From NCBI RefSeq assembly GCF_036321025.1, contig NZ_JAZAPB010000002.1, positions 806,001 to 870,000 on the forward strand: 64,000 bases of DNA, written 5' to 3'. The position numbers and the translations under genes were made by a program. The notes beneath the pieces are model-generated. The model was given only the letters and a program-made list of their open reading frames with translations, had not been told where the DNA came from and did not search any database. Source of the DNA: Alteraurantiacibacter hainanensis. Lineage in GTDB: Bacteria > Pseudomonadota > Alphaproteobacteria > Sphingomonadales > Sphingomonadaceae. Below, piece after piece: positions 60,546 through 64,000 of the stretch. The number at the start of each line of letters is the position of its first letter. Position 1 is the stretch's first letter.

Positions 60546-62183
60546 TCAACGCGCGTCGAGTGTTTCCGCAAGTCCGGCCAGTTGCAGGAACTCCTCCCGC
60601 CAGTATCCCCGCTGCCGGCCGGCAAGGGCCGCGGCGTCGCCGTAGCCGAAACCGTTCAGCAAGCTGTCGCCGCGCAGGCCCTGGCCGTAGGCAGCCACCG
60701 CAGCGACGAAGGCCATGTCGCCGCGCGCCGGCCCGGCACTGGCCAACATGCGAGCGGACACGGGCCGCTGGATGAGGCGCGAACGGTCCTGCCCCGGCAG
60801 CTTGTAGCGCAGCTGCACGAAGGCGACCTCGCTGCCCGATGAACCTTCGCGTGGCGCGGTCGCCCGGTTGCCTGCGTAGCGACGCGGATCGATCCAGCCG
60901 TCTGCGCCAGCGGGCACGATTTCATACAAAGCGGTAACCTGGTGCCCTGCGCCGATGTCGCCTGCATCCACCGTGTCGTTGTTGAAATCCTCCTCGGCAA
61001 GGATGCGGTTCTCGTAGCCGATCAGCCTGTATTGCGAGACGTGGGCCGGATTGAACTCCACCTGTATCTTCACGTCGTGGGCGATCGTGAACAGCGTCGA
61101 TTCCATTTCCTCGGACAGCACCTTTCGCGCTTCCATCGCGCTGTCGATGTAGGCGTAGTTGCCGTTTCCGTGGTTGGCAATCTGCTCCATCATCGCTTCG
61201 TTGTAGTTGCCCTGGCCGAAGCCCAGCGTGGTCAGCGTGATGCCGCTGTCGCGCTGGTCCTCGATCATGGCGACAAGCTGGTCGCGGTCCGAAATGCCGA
61301 CGTTGAAGTCGCCGTCGGTCGCCAGGATGACGCGGTTCACGCCGCCTTCGATGAAGCTCTTGCGCGCCATGTCGTAGGCGAGGCGCAGGCCTGCCGCGCC
61401 GGCGGTGGAACCGCCCGCTTCCAGCCGGTTGAGCGCCCTGCGGATGGCGCGTTCGTCGTTGGTCGGCTCCAGCACCACGCCGGTGGCCCCGGCGTAGACG
61501 ACGATGGAAACCCTCTCCTGCCTCCCCAGTTCGCCGGCGAGCTGGCGCATGGCGGTCTTGACCAGCGGGAGCTTGTCCGGCTCGGCCATGCTGCCGGAAA
61601 CATCGAGCAGGAATACAAGATTGGCTGCCGGGCGCTGTGCGCGCGGCAGGTCGTAACCGCGCAGCCCCACGCGCAGGATGCGGGTATCGGGGTTCCACGG
61701 CGTGATGGCCACGTCGGTGGTAACTGAAAACGGTTGGCTGCGGTTTTCCGGCACGGGATAGTCGTAGCGGAAGTAGTTGATCAGTTCCTCGGTGCGGACG
61801 GCGGCCTGCGGCGGCATCTGGCCCTGGGAAAGGAACCGGCGGACATTGGCATAGGCCCCGGTATCGACATCGACCGAGAAGGTGGAGACCGGTTCCGCTG
61901 CCACCAGCTTCACCGCGCCGACCGCCTCGCCATCGTAGCGTTCGGTATTGGCCTGCGGCATGTATCGCATGGCGACGGGCGGGGGCGGGGCCATGGCGTA
62001 TTCGGCGTCGGCGGTCGCCTCGTGGAATCCGAACTGGTTCTGCGGCGGTTCCTGCACGTCGACGGTGGTCACGCTCTCGGCCTGGGTGGTCCCCTCGTTC
62101 TGCGCGCAGGCGACGAGGGTAAGCAGCATGGCAGTGGCGGATACCGCGCCGGTCATGCCGGTAAGTCGGGCCTTGTTAGTCAT
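60546..62183 (-). CDS. von Willebrand factor A lipoprotein (YfbK-like)
   Basis: 545 residues from ATG 62183 with AGGGGAG upstream. The signal peptide ends in a lipobox (LLTLVAC). A vWA domain with the metal-ion site LLDVSGSMAEPDKLP near residue 193, TNDERAIRRALNRL and VILATDGDFNVGISD follows an N-terminal YfbK region (FSVDVDTGAYANVRRFLSQG). A DUF3520-type C-terminal region follows. The protein should be lipid-anchored and bind a partner through its metal site; the partner is unknown. Confidence 0.9.
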   Translation of the reverse strand: MTNKARLTGMTGAVSATAMLLTLVACAQNEGTTQAESVTTVDVQEPPQNQFGFHEATADAEYAMAPPPPVAMRYMPQANTERYDGEAVGAVKLVAAEPVSTFSVDVDTGAYANVRRFLSQGQMPPQAAVRTEELINYFRYDYPVPENRSQPFSVTTDVAITPWNPDTRILRVGLRGYDLPRAQRPAANLVFLLDVSGSMAEPDKLPLVKTAMRQLAGELGRQERVSIVVYAGATGVVLEPTNDERAIRRALNRLEAGGSTAGAAGLRLAYDMARKSFIEGGVNRVILATDGDFNVGISDRDQLVAMIEDQRDSGITLTTLGFGQGNYNEAMMEQIANHGNGNYAYIDSAMEARKVLSEEMESTLFTIAHDVKIQVEFNPAHVSQYRLIGYENRILAEEDFNNDTVDAGDIGAGHQVTALYEIVPAGADGWIDPRRYAGNRATAPREGSSGSEVAFVQLRYKLPGQDRSRLIQRPVSARMLASAGPARGDMAFVAAVAAYGQGLRGDSLLNGFGYGDAAALAGRQRGYWREEFLQLAGLAETLDAR

Positions 62184-62337
62184 AACATCTCCCCTTCTGT
62201 TCACCGATCCGGGTCAGATCGATGAGATTAAGGTGATGTTACAACATTAATCGTGGCTGAATTGTGGCGAAATTAAGGCGGGTCTGCCTTATTTGCGCCC
62301 GCCGGTCAAATTCTCGATTCCAGATGGTCTGCGGGGC

Positions 62338-63903
62338 CTACAGCGGAGGCGGGTGTGGCGGCCCTTCAGCTTCCCTTGCGGCTTTGGGCGTACGGCTGAA
62401 CAGCACGCGGTCCTCAGGCCCGAAGCCGCGCGTCCAGATGATGTAGCCGTACACGCCGATGATCGCGGGAATGCCCAGCGCCAGTTCGGCCCACTCTGGC
62501 AGCAGGATGGCCACCTGGCCGACCAGCACGGCAGCGGCGGCGGCCCATACCAGCGCCCAGCGCCAGTTGTTGATCGAGTGGCCCAGAATTCGGCTCAGCA
62601 TCATCGCCTTCACGACCGAGGCCACGCCCAGCGCCACCATCAGTGATCCCGCCGCCGCGGCCGCGCGCCAGAAATCGGCGCGCTGCGGATCGGCGAAATC
62701 CATCGAGTCGATCACCAGCATGGCGCCCACGGTCAGCAGCGCCTGCAAGCCGATGGTGCCGATGGAGACCCAGAGATTGCGCACGCGGGCGACGTAGATC
62801 AGTGCCGCCTCTGACACGACGGCCGTCGCTGCAACCACTTCCGCCGCCAGCAGGAATGCCAGCGCGGCCGTGCCCGGCACGAATTCGCCGTCGTCCCCCA
62901 TCAGGCCCATCAGCGCCTCGCCCGGAATGCCAAGGGCCAGCGCGATGCCCGCCTGCGCGGCGACGATCCAGAAGCCGACCTGGCACACCTGCCGGGCGAT
63001 GGCGGCGTAGTCCTTCACCTTCAGCTTGGCAGTGATGACCGGGCCAAGGATCGGCTCGAAACTGGTCTTCAGCTTCTGCGGCAGGCTGGCGACCTGCTGC
63101 GCCATCCAGTAGATGCCCAGCGCCACCGGCCCTGCGAACAGGCCCAGGATCAGCAGGTCGACGCGGCGGGTGCCCCATTCGATGGCATCCGTCACCGCCA
63201 GCGGCAGGGCGCGCGCCACCATCGGGCCGATGCGGGATGGGCGGGGCGACCATCCGCGTGGCAGACCGTAGGTTCGGAAGAAGGGCACCAGCGCCGTCAC
63301 CAGTCCGGCGAAGATGGAGGCGATGTAGGCCAGGATCAGGCCGCCATCGCCGATCGTGGGCACGAACCAGAACGCCCCGGCGAGAATGGATATCGTCCAC
63401 GGCTCCACCACGGCGCGCGCCCGCACGGTGGTGCCGATATCGTACTTGTAGGCCTGCGCGGCCAGCACGATCTCGGTCAGGGCATAGCCGGGTATTGCCA
63501 GCACGATCCAGCGGTCGAGTTCGCTCGACATGCCGTTGGGAAACAGCGGCGCGGGGAAGGCGAAGTAGACGGCTGCCGCCAGTCCCGAGAAGACCAGTGC
63601 CACCAGCATGGAATCGGCGATCAGGCCGGTTTCATCTGCGTCCCCTTCGCGCAGACGCTGGGCGAGGCCGCGTTTTTCGCCGATGGAGCAGACCAGCGCG
63701 GTCAGTTCCACCACCAGCAGGGCATAGGCATAGACCCCCAGCGCTTCGGCCCCGTAAAGCTGGCCGGCGATGAAGAGGAACGGCAGCCGCGCCAACAGGC
63801 GCAGCACGAAGCCGAAGAAATTGGTCCGTCCTCCCTTGGCCAGCGCGGCGATATCGCCGCCGGGCTTGCTGGCTTCCTCGTCGGTCGTATTCGGGCGGCT
63901 CAA
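62338..63903 (-). CDS. polysaccharide flippase / lipopolysaccharide biosynthesis membrane protein (Wzx-like)
   Basis: 521 residues with 12 to 14 hydrophobic segments in the MOP/Wzx pattern (FFGFVLRLLARLPFLFIAGQ; YLVVELTALVCSIGEKRG region; WGTRRVDLLILGLFAGPVAL). Such proteins turn lipid-linked sugar units across the inner membrane. Translation appears to start at TTG 63903, overlapping the gpsA stop (TTGA); no better ATG is near. No glycosyltransferase genes are in the window to indicate which polysaccharide it serves. Confidence 0.87.
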   Translation of the reverse strand: MSRPNTTDEEASKPGGDIAALAKGGRTNFFGFVLRLLARLPFLFIAGQLYGAEALGVYAYALLVVELTALVCSIGEKRGLAQRLREGDADETGLIADSMLVALVFSGLAAAVYFAFPAPLFPNGMSSELDRWIVLAIPGYALTEIVLAAQAYKYDIGTTVRARAVVEPWTISILAGAFWFVPTIGDGGLILAYIASIFAGLVTALVPFFRTYGLPRGWSPRPSRIGPMVARALPLAVTDAIEWGTRRVDLLILGLFAGPVALGIYWMAQQVASLPQKLKTSFEPILGPVITAKLKVKDYAAIARQVCQVGFWIVAAQAGIALALGIPGEALMGLMGDDGEFVPGTAALAFLLAAEVVAATAVVSEAALIYVARVRNLWVSIGTIGLQALLTVGAMLVIDSMDFADPQRADFWRAAAAAGSLMVALGVASVVKAMMLSRILGHSINNWRWALVWAAAAAVLVGQVAILLPEWAELALGIPAIIGVYGYIIWTRGFGPEDRVLFSRTPKAAREAEGPPHPPPL

Positions 63904-64000
63904 GCGCTATGTCCCTCGGCCTTCAGCGGACGGGCGAGCAGGGCCTGCACGACATCGCGCGCGGGCTTGCCGCCCAGCAGCGCGTTGACGGCATCGGTGA
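63900..64000 (-). CDS. gpsA: glycerol-3-phosphate dehydrogenase, C-terminal end only
   Basis: The last 33 codons of a gene that begins beyond the right edge. They read AVNALLGGKPARDVVQALLA then RPLKAEGHSA and a TGA at 63900-63902. The ending LLxRPLKAE is that of NAD(P)H-dependent glycerol-3-phosphate dehydrogenase, which makes the glycerol backbone of phospholipids. The identification rests on this short tail only. Confidence 0.6.
   Translation of the reverse strand, partial: TDAVNALLGGKPARDVVQALLARPLKAEGHSA

Overview
The window looks like chromosomal DNA of a GC-rich alphaproteobacterium, most likely a sphingomonad (Sphingomonadales, Erythrobacteraceae-like). The reasons are the set of ligA/ligB and ferA/ferB genes known from Sphingobium, many translationally coupled genes (ATGA, GTGA and TTGA overlaps), an FNR-type regulator, NodT-type efflux proteins and typical sphingomonad envelope proteins. 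This assignment is an inference from gene content. I saw no rRNA or tRNA gene, CRISPR array, insertion sequence or prophage. No stretch longer than about 220 bases lacks a gene.

Layout. 1-4.1 kb: end of an RND efflux adaptor gene and its pump. 4.1-9.0 kb: FNR-like regulator, a two-part sodium:solute symporter and, facing it, acetyl-CoA synthetase (acetate uptake and activation). 9.1-12.4 kb: homogentisate pathway (maiA diverging from hmgA-fahA). 12.5-16 kb: GH3 lipoprotein, glutathione transferase, pirin. 16.2-20.9 kb: a four-gene MacAB-like efflux operon with its own outer-membrane factor. 21-24.5 kb: HupE/UreJ-like protein, metallo-beta-lactamase-fold protein, XdhC and a MobA-like nucleotidyltransferase. 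24.7-29.2 kb: a complete type I secretion machine without a visible substrate. 29.2-32.6 kb: SnoaL-like, LprI-like, haem-dependent N-demethylase-like, methylmalonyl-CoA epimerase and HAD phosphatase genes.

32.6-54.8 kb is a catabolic island for lignin-derived aromatics. It holds (i) a four-gene operon of a split PEP-synthase-like kinase, a biotin carrier and a carboxyltransferase, resembling the phosphorylation/carboxylation systems for hydroxyphenyl ketones such as acetovanillone; (ii) an AraC regulator, alpha/beta hydrolase, membrane protein and LigW-like amidohydrolase; (iii) a CoA-transferase, a tandem OsmC protein and a LuxR-HTH/DUF4019 protein; (iv) an aldehyde dehydrogenase, a secreted amidohydrolase and protocatechuate 4,5-dioxygenase (ligBA); (v) two secreted proteins of unknown function, one frameshifted; and (vi) marR diverging from ferB-ferA (feruloyl-CoA hydratase/lyase and synthetase). 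Together these could take ferulate to vanillin, oxidise it, and open the ring of protocatechuate; the O-demethylase and the steps after ring opening are not in the window.

54.8-64 kb: TonB-like protein, an OmpA-family protein with a 28-proline linker and a clear terminator, glutaryl-CoA dehydrogenase, a lone receiver protein, a helix-hairpin-helix membrane protein plus a 30-residue membrane protein, a second OmpA-domain protein, a von Willebrand A lipoprotein, a polysaccharide flippase and the end of gpsA.

The most interesting items are the kinase/carboxylase operon with its perfect inverted repeat and no biotin carboxylase gene, an exact 22-base repeat found in two intergenic regions with a shared layout, the operators between marR and ferB, and the paired secreted proteins inside the aromatic island.
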